Source of the DNA: Verrucomicrobiota bacterium
GTDB taxonomy: Bacteria; Verrucomicrobiota; Verrucomicrobiia; Verrucomicrobiales; Akkermansiaceae
Assembly: GCA_008932955.1 (NCBI GenBank)
Contig: WBXE01000002.1
Span: 1 to 36,780, forward strand
Direction of reading: 5' to 3'
Length of the DNA: 36,780 nucleotides
Of this stretch, positions 15,416 to 24,285 are shown piece by piece. Position 1 is the stretch's first letter. Each line of letters starts with the position of its first letter. A program made the position numbers and the translations under genes. A model generated the notes under the pieces. It searched no databases. It saw only the letters and a program-made list of their open reading frames with translations, and was not told the origin of the DNA.

Positions 15416-17593
15416 TCAGCGTTGGGACACGGCAGGCGCATCATGGAGCAGCCCCGCATAGTCGAGGAGGATCGCTTGGGCCTCGCGAAGAATGATATCC
15501 TCTGCGGGTGGGCCGGCGGGGCCGGCATCCGCATCGGCGTCCGGCTCAATGAGTGCTGGCTTGGGTTTGACCGGCTCCCCGGGGCCGGGATGCGCCATGC
15601 CCTTGAGTGTGACTTGATAGGCGGGGGGCGGTGTGCCGGCGCGAGCGAGGCGGGCTTTTTTTGCGGTGGCCTGCCGGGCCTTGAGCTCGGCCTTTTCCCG
15701 CTGGCGCCGGTCCTCATTGAGCGAGACGGATTTATCAGATTGCAGCTGGCGGAAACGCTCAATGTCGGCATTCAAATCGGCAAAGTCAGCGTCCGTGGCG
15801 AGGCGCTGCGCCGAGTGACTGCGCAAGCTCGCGAGACTCGACTGCACGCGATCGGATGGGGTGAAAGGGGCCGCCGGCAGGGTGTCCCATGGCAATGGAT
15901 TGAGCAAATCCGACTCGCCGATTTCCGGCACATCGGTGAGGGAGGGGATGACGATATCGGCCTTGACGCCTTCGAGTTGGGTGGACTTGCCGCTGGGACG
16001 ATAAAACTTGCTGATGGTTACTTTCAAAGCGCCGGGGTCGGAGTCTGGGGCCAGCCCTTCCTGTTGCATCACCCTGGCGAGCGGGACAATGGTTTGCACA
16101 GTGCCTTTGCCAAAGGTGGCGGCATCGCCGACGATGAGCGCACGGCCATAATCCTGCAAGGCCCCCGCCACAATCTCCGAGGCCGATGCGCTCAAGCGGC
16201 TGGTTAGAACCAGCAGCGGCCCGTCGTAGGCGACCTTGTCGTCGCTGTCACTTCCGAGTTCGACGTGGCCTTCGAGGTTGCGCGTTTGCACCACCGGGCC
16301 GGAAGGGATGAATAATCCCGTTAGATCGATGGCTTCCCTGAGTGAGCCGCCGCCGTTGCGCCGCAGGTCGAGAATAATGCCAGTGACGTCCTGCTCCTTT
16401 AATTTCGTTAGAAGACTGGCAACATCAGCGGAGCAGGAAGTGGCGGGAGCGGTGGCGGTGGCCTCGCCGGAGTAGAAGCTGGGCAAATCGATCACGCCGA
16501 TGCGCTGGGTGGTATTGGCGGCGGCGGGCAAGTCGATGATTTGAGCCTTGGCTTGTTGGTCTTCGAGTTTAATTTCCTCGCGCACCAGGGAGAGGGTCTT
16601 GCGGAGGCTATCATCGCTGGCATTGGCGGGGATGAGGTTGAGGAAAACCGGGGTATCCTTGGGGCCGCGGATGAGTTCGACGGCTTGGGCCAGTGGCAGA
16701 TCGACCAGATCGGTGAACTCGTCGCCTTCTTTCTGAGCCACCCCGACGATGCGGTCGCCGATTTTGAGCTGGCCGCTGCGTGCGGCGGGCCCACCGGGTA
16801 TCAACTCCATGATCTTGCAGTAGCCATCGAGCGAACGCAGCGACGCGCCGATGCCGATGAGGGAGAGCTTCATGGCGGTTTCAAAGCTCTTGAGTTGTTT
16901 GGGTCCCATGTAATCTGAGTGTGGATCGTAGACTTGAGCGAGAGCCTCCAGATAGATTTCTAGCACCGCCTTGTCATCCATCCTGTGCATCGTTTCGGCG
17001 CTGCGGACCGCGCGGTGGCGCAGGGTTTTAACGATCGTTGGCGCTTGTTTGCCGGCGAGTTTTTCCTGCAGATAATCATAGCGCAATTGCAGGCGCCAGA
17101 GGGCTTGCGCGGCAACCAAGTCGGCCGGGCGAGCCGCCTCCTTGCGATCAAAGTGGAATGTCTCGTCGGCCGAAAAATCAAATGACCCATCGTCTAGCAA
17201 CCCGGTGATGAAGGCGACGCGTTGATCGAGCCGTTCGAGGAAGCGTTGAAAAACCACGTGAGCAAGGCTGGAGTCGCCGTGGGCACGGGTGGCATCGGCC
17301 AGTGCCGGGAGCTGCCGCGTGAAACCCTCGATATCCCCTGGCACAAAGAGCATGTGGGCAGCGTCGAGCGCATCGAGGTAACGGTCGAGAAACTTGCCCG
17401 CCAACTTGGCGTTGAGTTGTTGATGGGCAAATTGTGAGCTTTCCAATATCTTGGTGGTCAGCATGGTCACCGCTGCATCGGTCGCCGCAGCACTCAGCGG
17501 CCCATGGGCGGCAGGATCCAACGCAGCGGCGGTGGCGAGCAGGCTAGCGCTGATGACAAAAACCGGTCGCAGTAAGGTGAGCTGAGGATGCAT
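15416..17593 (-). CDS. prc: Tail-specific (C-terminal processing) protease Prc
   Basis: A 725-residue periplasmic serine protease of the S41 family that degrades or trims proteins from their C termini. A signal peptide covers about residues 1-25. A helical N-terminal domain follows, then a PDZ domain (about 240-325, with LSLIGIGASL, IPGGPAARSG and IGDRIVGV). The catalytic core has LDLRRNGGG at 409-417 and SRLSASASEIVAGALQDYG; spacing to E. coli Prc suggests Ser470, Asp481 and Lys496 (in TFGKGTVQ). A Lys/Arg-rich helical C-terminal part corresponds to the DUF3340 region. Downstream lies only the broken DUF4143 gene. Confidence 0.95.
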   Translation of the reverse strand: MHPQLTLLRPVFVISASLLATAAALDPAAHGPLSAAATDAAVTMLTTKILESSQFAHQQLNAKLAGKFLDRYLDALDAAHMLFVPGDIEGFTRQLPALADATRAHGDSSLAHVVFQRFLERLDQRVAFITGLLDDGSFDFSADETFHFDRKEAARPADLVAAQALWRLQLRYDYLQEKLAGKQAPTIVKTLRHRAVRSAETMHRMDDKAVLEIYLEALAQVYDPHSDYMGPKQLKSFETAMKLSLIGIGASLRSLDGYCKIMELIPGGPAARSGQLKIGDRIVGVAQKEGDEFTDLVDLPLAQAVELIRGPKDTPVFLNLIPANASDDSLRKTLSLVREEIKLEDQQAKAQIIDLPAAANTTQRIGVIDLPSFYSGEATATAPATSCSADVASLLTKLKEQDVTGIILDLRRNGGGSLREAIDLTGLFIPSGPVVQTRNLEGHVELGSDSDDKVAYDGPLLVLTSRLSASASEIVAGALQDYGRALIVGDAATFGKGTVQTIVPLARVMQQEGLAPDSDPGALKVTISKFYRPSGKSTQLEGVKADIVIPSLTDVPEIGESDLLNPLPWDTLPAAPFTPSDRVQSSLASLRSHSAQRLATDADFADLNADIERFRQLQSDKSVSLNEDRRQREKAELKARQATAKKARLARAGTPPPAYQVTLKGMAHPGPGEPVKPKPALIEPDADADAGPAGPPAEDIILREAQAILLDYAGLLHDAPAVSQR

Positions 17594-17725
17594 GAGGGGA
17601 GAAACGCGGGCGATGCGCCCCTGAGCCAGAGCTCTCCGCAGGTAGGGAAAGTCTCCGGCCAGAAATCACTCCCGGCGATGTAGAACGATCCACAAGCGCC
17701 GCGCTGTCTGGAATTTTTACTTTCC

Positions 17726-18643
17726 TTAGGGCTTGGCCTTGCTCCCGCTGAAAAAACCCTTGATCCGATTGAACAGGGCCGCAACGGCCGCCACCATCAC
17801 CACCCCAAATTTTTTCAGAAAGAGCAGGATGAAACCGAACTTCTTGGCAAAGAGCGCGATGAATCCAAGTTTGGCCGCCACTTTCAAGCCAACCGCACCG
17901 AAAATGAGACCCGCCAGGCCGTAGGTCGCCACCTTGTCGCCCTTTTTCTCGTCGAAATCCGCGTAACGGTGGCCGGCATTGAACTCGACCATGGCGAGCA
18001 CCTGCGGCGTGGCAGCTTCGATTTCCTGCATTTGGTCGAGCCCGCCGAGCACATTGAGCACGAGGTAGCCGCGACGTCCGAGAATGCGCACATAGTAGTT
18101 GACCGAATGGCGATCGCTGCCGAGCGCCTTGATATCGAGCGCCCAGGTGAGTTTTTTGGCGGCCTTGTCGTAGCGCGGTGGCATGGCCCAGCCGACGATT
18201 TCGAGTTCCGTGTAGCCCTGCTGCTTGCGTGACTCGTTAGCCTCCTGCTGGCCAGCTTGGATATCCTTGAGCATCTTGGCGGCATCTAACTTGTCGGCTT
18301 CCCCATCCTTCACATAGCCTTCGTTCTCGAAACCTTCGACGATGACGGCCCAAACGCTCTCGGCCTGCGGATTCTCCGGCGGGAAGAGCATGCCGAGTGT
18401 TGGATGCTTCGGATTGCCCCAGAGGTCGGTGAGCACCTTGCCCGCATCCGTGCTATTCAGATAGCGAAAACCACTCTGGAGTTTGATCGTGGCCACGTCC
18501 TCGTCGAGCGCGATCGCGCCTTCAGTGCGCCACTTTAGGCTCTCAAGGATCTGCTGCCGTTCCTCATCGGTTTTGGGCGCGGCTAAGCTGGCGGCGGCGA
18601 GACCAAGCCACACAACAACGAGCATCAGGAGGGGCGATTGCAT
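17726..18643 (-). CDS. DUF2167 membrane-anchored protein
   Basis: A 305-residue exported protein of the DUF2167 family, function unknown. A signal peptide occupies about residues 1-22 (ending ASLAAP). The middle has the family features LDEDVATIKLQSGFRYL, GMLFPPE, VIVEGFENEGYVKD and GWAMPPRYDKAAKKLTWA. The C terminus has hydrophobic stretches and ends in a basic tail. ATG 18643 was chosen because the signal peptide begins there; the frame is open to 18784. It is divergent from the glutathione peroxidase gene. Confidence 0.9.
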   Translation of the reverse strand: MQSPLLMLVVVWLGLAAASLAAPKTDEERQQILESLKWRTEGAIALDEDVATIKLQSGFRYLNSTDAGKVLTDLWGNPKHPTLGMLFPPENPQAESVWAVIVEGFENEGYVKDGEADKLDAAKMLKDIQAGQQEANESRKQQGYTELEIVGWAMPPRYDKAAKKLTWALDIKALGSDRHSVNYYVRILGRRGYLVLNVLGGLDQMQEIEAATPQVLAMVEFNAGHRYADFDEKKGDKVATYGLAGLIFGAVGLKVAAKLGFIALFAKKFGFILLFLKKFGVVMVAAVAALFNRIKGFFSGSKAKP

Positions 18644-18777
18644 GGGAATGGCGGTATGGAATGGCTCGCTGCGTATGGCAAATGGAGCAGTCACTAGAAA
18701 ATCCGGCGGCTCCGACAAAAAAATTAGCGCATTCCGGCAGCTAACATCCAGCCATAAATGCGCGGGCTGGAAGGATG

Positions 18778-18806
18778 TTGACAAGTGGTCATTGCCGCCG
18801 ATAGTT
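18778..18806 (+). promoter_or_regulatory. Candidate sigma-70-type promoter for the glutathione peroxidase gene
   Basis: A perfect -35 TTGACA (18778-18783) is followed after 16 bases by GATAGT (18800-18805), four of six matches to TATAAT. Transcription from it would begin near 18812, only a few bases before ATG 18814, so the mRNA would be leaderless or nearly so. Confidence 0.45.
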
Positions 18807-18813
18807 CGCGGAT

Positions 18814-19359
18814 ATGAAAGCTCTCACGCTGCTCGCCACACTGATGTTGGGTCAACTCGTCGGCGTTCGCGCGGACTCCATTTACGCGGTCAAACTCAAG
18901 GACATTGATGGCAAGGACAGCAGTCTGGCAGCCTACAAAGGGCAGGTGCTGCTCATCGTCAACGTCGCCTCCAAGTGCGGATTTACCAAGCAATACACCG
19001 GCTTGGAAGCCATCTATCAAAAATACAAGAGCCAGGGCATGGTGGTGGTGGGAATGCCCTGCAATCAATTTGGCGGGCAGGAACCTGGCAGCTCCGATGA
19101 AATCAAACTCTTCTGCTCGAGCCAGTACAACGTCACCTTCCCGCTCTTCGACAAGCTCGAGGTCAATGGCGACAAGCGTCATGCGCTCTACAACTTGCTC
19201 GCAGGCAAGGACTCGCCGGTGGCCGGCGACATCAAGTGGAACTTCACCAAATTCCTCGTCGCCAAGGACGGCAAAATCCTCAAGCGCTTCGAGTCGGCCG
19301 TCGCGCCAGAATCGCCCGAGCTAACGACCGCCGTCGAGGCGGCGCTGGCGGCCAAATGA
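18814..19359 (+). CDS. Glutathione peroxidase-like thiol peroxidase
   Basis: A 181-residue peroxidase that reduces peroxides. A signal peptide (about 1-20, ending VRA) suggests periplasmic location. The catalytic Cys55 is in VASKCGFTKQY, Gln89 in PCNQFGGQE and Trp142 in IKWNFTKF, the standard catalytic set; Cys replaces selenocysteine. A further Cys101 (FCSSQYNVTFP) is present as in many bacterial homologues that may use thioredoxin. It faces a convergent gene downstream, with a hairpin between them. Confidence 0.94.
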   Translation: MKALTLLATLMLGQLVGVRADSIYAVKLKDIDGKDSSLAAYKGQVLLIVNVASKCGFTKQYTGLEAIYQKYKSQGMVVVGMPCNQFGGQEPGSSDEIKLFCSSQYNVTFPLFDKLEVNGDKRHALYNLLAGKDSPVAGDIKWNFTKFLVAKDGKILKRFESAVAPESPELTTAVEAALAAK

Positions 19360-19381
19360 AGCTAACATCACGCGGTTGCCT

Positions 19382-19413
19382 CATTCCACTATCCTAAAAA
19401 GGCTAATGGAATG
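19382..19413. terminator. Hairpin between convergent genes
   Basis: CATTCCACTATCC (19382-19394) and GGCTAATGGAATG (19401-19413) pair at 11 of 13 positions around a TAAAAA loop. It lies between the peroxidase stop and the stop of the convergent gene, so a bidirectional terminator is likely, though no T-tract is present. Confidence 0.55.
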
Positions 19414-19446
19414 GGTTGCAGAGAGTTCAGCTTATGCATGTGGGGC

Positions 19447-20556
19447 TCAGGCCAGTTGTGGCGTGGCCCCCTGGCGGGCGAGCCATTCCTGATAGATCAT
19501 GGGGGAGATTTCGGATGGTTTGATTTCGCTGCGCCCGCCCCAGAATACGTTGGTGTAGGCGACTGGAATGCCGACCGCGGCCAGGTGCGCATCGATGGCC
19601 GCCTTGTGGGCCAGCAGCAGTGCCTTGTCGCTGCCATGGGCCACACCCATGATATTGACGTGATGGAATTCCGGGCCAGTTTCCCGCCAATAGGCGTGAG
19701 TCATGATGTGATGGCGGCCGACTTCGCGGCCGGCCTCCAGCTCGCGGCCCGGTGGCACCGCCCAATGGAACAACGCGTTGAAGCGGGTGACCCGTTCACC
19801 GTTAGACGCGGGCTTGACGTGTTCGAGGAAGGTGGAAAAGCGGCCGATGATTTTCCGCCGGTTGAAGTCTGCACCACTGGCGACGAACTCGTCGAGCGTC
19901 ACGCCGGCTTCGCGAGCGCGGGCAGCCCACAGGTCCGGTGTGAGTTCCTCAGGGCGGAACTCGCGTTTGAGCGCAGTGAGCACCCGCCATTCTGCGGCAG
20001 TGAGTGTGGTGACGCCGACATCGGTGACATCAGCTAGCACTTCGGCACGGCTCCCCGGCTCCAACTGCTGGCGGCGGATGTGGCCGACGCCCAGAGCAAA
20101 GAGTTTCTTGGCCGGCAGCAGCAGGAAATGCTCGGCACCGGTCTGCTTGGCTAACAATTCACAATGACCTGCCAGTGAATAGCCGGCCGGCACTTTCACC
20201 GTGGTCCAGAGTTGATAGCGCGTCGGACCCGCGTCACTGCTGCGCACGACGACGTGGCCGGAGAACGGATCCTGCTGGAACATCCAATCAAAGGCGTGAT
20301 TGAGCTTGCCCTCGGGCACCTGCCAGGCGACCAACGCGCCCTGGGCCAGGTTGGTGGCCAGCAGGGTCTGGCGCACCCGGCGGATCGTGCCGGCCTCAAG
20401 CATGGCCCGGATACGCTCGATGACCAGATCCGGGTCGAGACCGGTTTGTTGGGCGATGGCGCCGAACGGGTCGGGCTGAAAACCTTGGAGGCGATCCTCG
20501 GAAACGGCTAGAATGCGGGCATTGAGCGGGTCGTTGAACGAGACGGGGACAGGCAT
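19447..20556 (-). CDS. Fused AhbA/AhbB-like (Lrp/AsnC-type) protein
   Basis: A 369-residue protein with two similar halves, each having a winged-helix segment followed by an AsnC-like ligand domain. Half one runs from PLNARILAVSEDRLQG to the LFALGVGHIRR region; half two starts near LTAAEWRVLTALKREF. This duplication matches the siroheme decarboxylase subunits AhbA and AhbB and the NirDLGH proteins of haem d1 synthesis. The second half carries ASNGERVTRFNALFHWAVPPG and EVGRHHIMTHAYWRE, with many His residues. It may be a siroheme decarboxylase-like enzyme or a regulator; no other alternative-haem genes are in the window. It is divergent from the aldo/keto reductase with an 83-base gap. Confidence 0.7.
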   Translation of the reverse strand: MPVPVSFNDPLNARILAVSEDRLQGFQPDPFGAIAQQTGLDPDLVIERIRAMLEAGTIRRVRQTLLATNLAQGALVAWQVPEGKLNHAFDWMFQQDPFSGHVVVRSSDAGPTRYQLWTTVKVPAGYSLAGHCELLAKQTGAEHFLLLPAKKLFALGVGHIRRQQLEPGSRAEVLADVTDVGVTTLTAAEWRVLTALKREFRPEELTPDLWAARAREAGVTLDEFVASGADFNRRKIIGRFSTFLEHVKPASNGERVTRFNALFHWAVPPGRELEAGREVGRHHIMTHAYWRETGPEFHHVNIMGVAHGSDKALLLAHKAAIDAHLAAVGIPVAYTNVFWGGRSEIKPSEISPMIYQEWLARQGATPQLA

Positions 20557-20582
20557 TCGTGAGGGTAGCAGCTAACTGCGAA

Positions 20583-20609
20583 TTGACAAGTCTACGAATA
20601 TCCGATACT
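20583..20609 (+). promoter_or_regulatory. Candidate promoter for the aldo/keto reductase gene
   Basis: TTGACA (20583-20588) and GATACT (20604-20609) with a 15-base spacer lie 31 bases before ATG 20640. The pair resembles the candidate at 18778-18805 (TTGACA and GATAGT). The short spacer makes it uncertain. Confidence 0.35.
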
Positions 20610-20639
20610 ACGAAGAAGTTCTTTCCACCTGCTAACACC

Positions 20640-21677
20640 ATGAATTATCGGCAACTCAAAGGCACTCAGCACTCCATCTCAGAAGTCGGCTTCGGCGTCT
20701 GGACCATCGGCACGACCATGTGGGGCGTGGCCGGCGACGATTACACCACGGGCATCGGCCTGCTGCAGCGGGCGCTCGAACTGGGGATCAACTTTTTTGA
20801 TACGGCCGACGTCTATGGCGACGGCAAGGGCGAGACCCTGCTGGCGCAAGCCTTCGCCGGCCGCCGCGACGAAATCGTCATTGCCACCAAGTTCGGCTAC
20901 GATTTCTATCAACACCCCGGGGTGCAGCCCGGCCAGCGCGAACGGCCGCACAACTGGACGCCCGCCTACATCCGCAGCGCCTGCGAGCGCAGCTTGCAAC
21001 GGCTACAAACCGACCGCATCGATCTCTTTCAACTGCACAACCCACGGCTCGACGCCATCCGCAACGACGAGCTGTTTGAGACGCTCGACGCCTTGCGCGA
21101 CGAGGGGAAAATCCTGAGTTACGGCACGGCACTCGGGCCAGCACTGGATGCCCGCCAAACCGACGAGGGCATCGCCTCGATTAACGAACGCGCGGCATCC
21201 CCGCAAATCATCTACAACCTGCTGGAACAAATTCTCGGCGCGGCCATCCTGCCGGTCGCCCGCGCGCACGGCGAGGTCAACGTGTTTGTCCGCGTGCCGC
21301 ATTGCAGCGGCCTGCTCGAGGGCAGCTTCAACGAATCCACCACCTTCGGCCCCAATGACCACCGCAGCTTCCGTCTAACCAGCGATGCCCGGCGCAACGC
21401 GTGGTTGCTAGACGGCTTGCAAAAAGTCAAGCAGCTGGCCTTTTTAACTGATGACGGCCGACGCACGCTAGGCCAAGCAGCGCTGCAGTTCATTCTGGCC
21501 GATGCGGCCATTGGCTCGGTGCTGCCTAACATTTACAACGCAGCCCAGTTGGAGGAATTCGCCGCCACCTCGGACTGCAGCCCGTTGAGCCAGGACGAAC
21601 TCGCCGCCATCGCCATCTTGTATGCCGATGACTTCGGCTTGGCATCCCGGCCGCCGGAACCCGCCACGGCCGGCTAA
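20640..21677 (+). CDS. Aldo/keto reductase
   Basis: A 345-residue NAD(P)H-dependent oxidoreductase of the aldo/keto reductase superfamily, reducing carbonyls to alcohols on an unknown substrate. The catalytic set is visible: Asp and Tyr in FFDTADVYGDGKGE, Lys in IATKFGYDF, and His in LFQLHNPRLD. The late block LGQAALQFILADAAIGSVLPNIYN is the usual cofactor-binding end. I chose ATG 20640 because MNYRQLKGTQHSISEVGFG is the normal family start; the frame stays open from 20559. Confidence 0.92.
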   Translation: MNYRQLKGTQHSISEVGFGVWTIGTTMWGVAGDDYTTGIGLLQRALELGINFFDTADVYGDGKGETLLAQAFAGRRDEIVIATKFGYDFYQHPGVQPGQRERPHNWTPAYIRSACERSLQRLQTDRIDLFQLHNPRLDAIRNDELFETLDALRDEGKILSYGTALGPALDARQTDEGIASINERAASPQIIYNLLEQILGAAILPVARAHGEVNVFVRVPHCSGLLEGSFNESTTFGPNDHRSFRLTSDARRNAWLLDGLQKVKQLAFLTDDGRRTLGQAALQFILADAAIGSVLPNIYNAAQLEEFAATSDCSPLSQDELAAIAILYADDFGLASRPPEPATAG

Positions 21678-21701
21678 TTTTCAGTTAGCAAGCTGTGCCA
21701 G

Positions 21702-21740
21702 CATTGGCTAGCGGCGGTCTGTGACAGCCGCTAGCCAATG
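21702..21740. terminator. Perfect 14-bp hairpin after the aldo/keto reductase gene
   Basis: CATTGGCTAGCGGC (21702-21715) and GCCGCTAGCCAATG (21727-21740) are exact reverse complements with an 11-base loop containing GGTCTGTGACA. The gene upstream ends at 21677 and the next one is convergent, so it could end transcription from both sides. The loop is the reverse complement of the TCACAGACC word found at 26365-26420, so it also belongs to a repeat family. Confidence 0.7.
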
Positions 21741-21763
21741 AGCATAGCGCATCTCTTACGCGG

Positions 21764-21793
21764 CGGCGGTCATAGACGCGCCGCTACAACGCA
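21764..21793. repeat. GGCGGTCATAGACGCGCCGC element
   Basis: This stretch, ending CCGCTACAACGCA, resembles the repeats at 26362-26420 (GCGGTCACAGACCGC followed by GCTACAA). It lies in the 138-base convergent gap next to the hairpin above. Confidence 0.5.
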
Positions 21794-21815
21794 ACAGATA
21801 TACTTGCGCGGCCCC

Positions 21816-22727
21816 TTACTTCTTGCGCTGGCCTTCGGCGCATTGGCGCAACGCCTGGCGGAGTGGGGCATACTCCGCCTTAGTGGCTGCGCACAGCGGT
21901 TGGCGAGGCGTGCCGACGTCGCGGCCGAGGATGGCACAGGCGGCCTTGACCCATTGGGTGTACTTGCCGCCGCCTTCCATCATTTCGAGGGTGGGCAGCA
22001 TCTCGAAGAACAATTTGCGCGCAGCCACATAATCCTTCTTCACGACGCTCAACTCATAGAGCTTGGCGTGCGAGGCGGGCAGCACGTTGGCCACGCCACC
22101 GACCCAACCCGCGGCTCCGATCATGAAACTCTCCAGCGCGATGGTGTCGCAACCGCAGAATACGCTCAAGCGGTCACCGCACAAGCGCATCAGGGTGGTC
22201 ATGCGGGCCATTTCACCGCTGCTTTCCTTGACGTAGCGGATGTTCTCCAATGCGCTTAGGCTAGCAATAAACTCCGGGCTCATGTCCACCCCGGTGCGGC
22301 CCGGATAATTGTAGAGCATGATCGGGATGTTGATGGCGTCGTTGACGCTGCGGAAATGTTGGAATAACTCGTCGGGAGTGGGCAACGAATAGTAAGGCGC
22401 GGCGAGCAGCACGCCGGCACAGCCGAGTTGTTCGGCCTGACGTGCAAAGGCCACCACCTCGCGGGTGGATGCCGCATTGGCACCGGCCACCACCGGCACC
22501 CGCCCAGCGGCGGCAGCCAGCGTGGTTTCCACCACCTGTTGCCGCTCCTGCGGGGTCAGCGCGTAGAACTCGCCGGTGCTGCCCAGCGGGATGAGGCCGT
22601 GAATTCCCTGGCTGATCTGATGCTCTACGAAGCGCTCGAGTTTAGCTAGGTGGACATCCCCGTTCGGCTTCATCGGCGTTACGAGGGCGGTGAATACCCC
22701 GCGGAACCGGGTCGTTTTAGATTTCAT
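21816..22727 (-). CDS. DapA-family lyase (dihydrodipicolinate synthase-like)
   Basis: A 303-residue class I aldolase of the DHDPS/N-acetylneuraminate lyase family. The Schiff-base Lys167 lies in YVKESSGEM, Tyr139 in MLYNYPGRTGVD, and the pyruvate-binding loop is LGSTGEFYAL (48-57). Arg144, equivalent to the DapA residue that binds the substrate carboxylate, is kept. This fits true dapA, but relatives in hydroxyproline or sugar-acid catabolism look alike. An aldehyde dehydrogenase gene lies 58 bases upstream on the same strand, which favours a catabolic pair in which the lyase product is oxidised. Substrate undecided. Confidence 0.85.
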   Translation of the reverse strand: MKSKTTRFRGVFTALVTPMKPNGDVHLAKLERFVEHQISQGIHGLIPLGSTGEFYALTPQERQQVVETTLAAAAGRVPVVAGANAASTREVVAFARQAEQLGCAGVLLAAPYYSLPTPDELFQHFRSVNDAINIPIMLYNYPGRTGVDMSPEFIASLSALENIRYVKESSGEMARMTTLMRLCGDRLSVFCGCDTIALESFMIGAAGWVGGVANVLPASHAKLYELSVVKKDYVAARKLFFEMLPTLEMMEGGGKYTQWVKAACAILGRDVGTPRQPLCAATKAEYAPLRQALRQCAEGQRKK

Positions 22728-22785
22728 GGCAATTGCAAATATAATGTTAGATAAATAGCTTTCGATGCATGCTTGATAGGCTGGC

Positions 22786-24285
22786 TCAGCCTAACTGCAT
22801 CCACACGGTCTTGAGCTCGGTGTACTGCTCGTGGGCGTAGGACGACTTGTCGCGGCCGAAGAAGCCGGACTCCTTGAAGCCGCCGAAGGGAGTGGTGTGA
22901 TCGCCCTCAGAGAAGGTGTTAACCGACACCACGCCGGCGCGGATGGCGCGGGCGAAGCGATGAGCCTTGGTTAGATCGCTGGTATACAGGGAGGCGGCGA
23001 GGCCGTAGTTGGTATCGTTGGCCACGGCGATGGCTTCCTCGTCGCTGTCTACCGGGATGACGGCTAGCACGGGGCCGAAGATTTCTTCCTTGGCAATGGT
23101 CATTGCGTTGGTCACTTCGTCGAAAATTGTGAGTTCGACAAAGTTGCCGCCGGTTTTCTTGAGCACTTGTTTGCCGCCGAGCACCAACTGGCCGCCTTCG
23201 GCTTGGGCGATTTTGATGTAATTGAGCACCGTCTTCATGTGGCTCGGTTCGATGAGCGGACCGACCCGGGTGTTAGGATCGAGCGGATCACCAATCGGCC
23301 AAGCCTTGGTTTGCTCGATGATCTTGGCGACCAAGGCGTCCTTGATGCTGCGGTGAACGATGAGGCGTGAGCCGCTGCTGCAGTTTTCGCCCATATTCCA
23401 GAACGCGGAGTTGACCGCGTGGGGAGCGACCAAATCGATATCGGCATCGGCGAGCACCACCTGTGGGTTTTTGCCACCCAATTCGAGGATGATGCGTTTG
23501 AGGTTAGACTCTGACGAGTAGCGCAACAGATCGCGACCGACGCTGGTGGAGCCGGTGAAGGCGACCATGTCCACATCCATGTGGCGGCTGAGGGCTGGGC
23601 CTAACACCGAGCCAGCACCTGGCACCACATTGAGCACCCCGTCGGGCAGGCCGGCAGCGGAGGCCAACTCGGCGATGCGCAAGGCACTCAGCGACGTTTG
23701 CTTGGCGGGCTTGATCACTAGGCTGTTGCCAGCGGCGAGGGCGGGGCCGATTTTCCACGCGAGCATTTGCGCAGGGAAATTCCACGGCAGGATCATGCCG
23801 ACGACGCCGATAGGTTCGCGCACGATCATCGACACGATATCCGGCCCGCTGGGCGAGACGCGTTCGTGGAGTTTATCGACGAGTTCTGCGTGCCAGTGAA
23901 TGCATTGAATCGAATCGGGAATGTCGATATTGACGCAATCGTAAATCGGCTTACCGGCGTCGAGCGAGTCGAGCAGGGCGATCTCCATCGCGTTGGCTTC
24001 CAGCAGTCCGACGAATTTGAGCAGCACCGCCTTGCGTTCGGCAGCGCTCTGGCGCGACCAGCGGCCATCCGCAAACGCCTTGCGGGCGACGGCCACCGCA
24101 CGGTTGATATCGCTCGCATCGCAAGCTGCGATGGTGGTGATTGGCTTGCCATTGGCGGGATTGATCGAGGCGTAGGTCTTGCCGGAAGCCGATGGGCAGA
24201 ACTTGCCGTCGATGAACGCCTGGGTGCGGAACTGGATTTTGGCCAGCGCGGCTTGAATGCCTTTGGGCTTGAGGGTGAAGTTCAT
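22786..24285 (-). CDS. NAD(P)-dependent aldehyde dehydrogenase (PuuC-like)
   Basis: A 499-residue aldehyde dehydrogenase. Key residues fall at the textbook positions: Asn169 (PWNF), Lys192 (IKPAKQ), Glu268 (LELGGKNP) and Cys302 (GENCSSGSRL), so it should be active. The C-terminal block GDHTTPFGGFKESGFFGRDKS and the YTELKTVW end are close to E. coli PuuC, the gamma-glutamyl-gamma-aminobutyraldehyde dehydrogenase of putrescine use. No other puu genes are present, so the real substrate may differ. It is probably co-transcribed with the DapA-family gene downstream. Confidence 0.93.
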   Translation of the reverse strand: MNFTLKPKGIQAALAKIQFRTQAFIDGKFCPSASGKTYASINPANGKPITTIAACDASDINRAVAVARKAFADGRWSRQSAAERKAVLLKFVGLLEANAMEIALLDSLDAGKPIYDCVNIDIPDSIQCIHWHAELVDKLHERVSPSGPDIVSMIVREPIGVVGMILPWNFPAQMLAWKIGPALAAGNSLVIKPAKQTSLSALRIAELASAAGLPDGVLNVVPGAGSVLGPALSRHMDVDMVAFTGSTSVGRDLLRYSSESNLKRIILELGGKNPQVVLADADIDLVAPHAVNSAFWNMGENCSSGSRLIVHRSIKDALVAKIIEQTKAWPIGDPLDPNTRVGPLIEPSHMKTVLNYIKIAQAEGGQLVLGGKQVLKKTGGNFVELTIFDEVTNAMTIAKEEIFGPVLAVIPVDSDEEAIAVANDTNYGLAASLYTSDLTKAHRFARAIRAGVVSVNTFSEGDHTTPFGGFKESGFFGRDKSSYAHEQYTELKTVWMQLG

